Part shown: positions 6,386 to 6,676 of the stretch, one piece after another
Numbering within the stretch: the stretch's first letter is position 1
Layout: every line of letters begins with the position of its first letter
Assembly (NCBI GenBank): GCA_902803185.1
Contig: CADCOV010000107.1
Span: 1 to 6,676, forward strand
DNA from: an uncultured Eubacteriales bacterium
GTDB lineage: Bacteria > Bacillota > Clostridia > Peptostreptococcales > Anaerovoracaceae
Direction of reading: 5' to 3'
DNA: 6,676 nucleotides
Translations under genes and position numbers: made by a program
Notes under the pieces: generated by a model
The model's input: the letters and a program-made list of their open reading frames with translations, nothing else
What the model was told of the DNA's origin: nothing
Databases searched by the model: none

Positions 6386-6406
6386 GGTTAGTTTAGCCTA
6401 ACCCAA
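6386..6406. promoter_or_regulatory. Operator-like box 3, DtxR-type box before the DUF3793 start
   Basis: GGTTAG-TTTAGC-CTAACC (6386-6403) shares the GTTAG-N6-CTAAC layout of boxes 1 and 2. Aligned from 6388 to 6406 it agrees with the corynebacterial DtxR box TTAGGTTAGCCTAACCTAA at 17 of 19 positions by hand count. It is the best match in the window, yet lies about 170 bp downstream of the recognisable promoter and just before the ribosome site. It may be a roadblock to elongation or may serve a second promoter I cannot identify. Confidence 0.75.
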
Positions 6407-6430
6407 AACGGGAAGAAGGGAGAAAGGATC

Positions 6431-6442
6431 ATGACAAGATGA
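6431..6442 (+). other. Possible three-codon upstream ORF (Met-Thr-Arg-stop)
   Basis: ATG ACA AGA TGA starts eight bases after GGGAG (6418-6422), and its TGA overlaps the ATG of the next gene in an ATGA junction. It could couple initiation or simply be a chance second ATG near one ribosome site. Confidence 0.2.
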
Positions 6443-6676
6443 GCGCGGAAGCGAGGAACCTGCTGATCCGCCTGGACTGCAGTGACGTATACACCAAACT
6501 GGCGCTGCAGTGCGCCCCGGTCATCGCCGGCGTGAAGATCTCCAACCTGCTGGTCGCGGAGCAGTCCTGCGTGCCGCAGCTGATCAGGTATTTCGCAGGG
6601 ACGGGGATCGAACTCTACGTGTTCTGCGTCATAAAGGGGACGGCCTACATGATCCTCTACCGCCGGCGCCGCCTGG
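6439..6676 (+). CDS. DUF3793 family protein, N-terminal part (cut by window edge)
   Basis: The frame stays open from ATG 6439 to the window end (79 full codons). The ribosome site is AAAGGA (6423-6428) at 10 bases; no other start codon lies in frame before the upstream stop at 6394. The segment LALQCAPVIAGVKISNLL (21-38) and the later ELYVFCVIKG...MILYRRRRL (59-79) match my memory of DUF3793, a clostridial family of unknown function with a conserved Cys-Ala-Pro followed by a G-K-x-x-N-L stretch and a Tyr-Arg motif. Cys14, Cys25, Cys44 and Cys63 are present; whether any bind metal is unknown. No signal peptide or membrane segment is obvious. Three DtxR-like boxes and a long leader precede it, so expression is probably metal-controlled. 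Genes further downstream in the operon are outside the window. Confidence 0.75.
   Translation, partial: MSAEARNLLIRLDCSDVYTKLALQCAPVIAGVKISNLLVAEQSCVPQLIRYFAGTGIELYVFCVIKGTAYMILYRRRRL

Overview
The window looks like chromosomal DNA from a high-GC member of the Clostridia (Bacillota). The reasons are strong AGGAGG-type ribosome binding sites, sigma-A style promoters, a DtxR-family regulator of clostridial type, and a final gene that resembles DUF3793, a family I know mainly from Clostridia. This placement is inference from gene content; no rRNA or other marker is present. There are six protein genes, one of them cut by the right edge. I see no tRNA, rRNA, CRISPR array, insertion sequence or prophage gene.

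Left part (1-2708): an iron-type alcohol dehydrogenase with its metal-site residues intact, then radA (DNA repair and branch migration ATPase). radA has its own near-consensus promoter (TTGACA-17-TATATT) just upstream.

Middle (2755-5477): a metabolic pair. An M20 zinc peptidase resembling carboxypeptidase S overlaps by one base (TGATG) a YfcC/DcuC-family membrane carrier. The simplest reading is uptake of a peptide or N-acyl/aminoacyl compound and its hydrolysis in the cytoplasm. The pair lies 46 bp after radA with no terminator between, so read-through from radA is possible. A hairpin at 5496-5527 closes this block and also ends the convergent regulator gene.

Right part (5546-6676): a metal-control locus and the most interesting region. 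A DtxR-family repressor gene runs leftward. A 458-bp intergenic region separates it from a rightward gene whose first 79 codons resemble DUF3793, a family of unknown function. This intergenic region holds a divergent promoter pair and three boxes of the form GTTAG-N6-CTAAC. One box sits on the -10 region of the rightward promoter. One sits about 41 bp upstream of it. The third lies just before the ribosome binding site and matches the classical DtxR box at 17 of 19 positions by hand count. The region also has two extra dyads and a long leader with two GC-rich hairpins. The likely picture is that the regulator, charged with Fe(II) or Mn(II), represses the rightward DUF3793 operon. That would give this unknown family a role in metal homeostasis.
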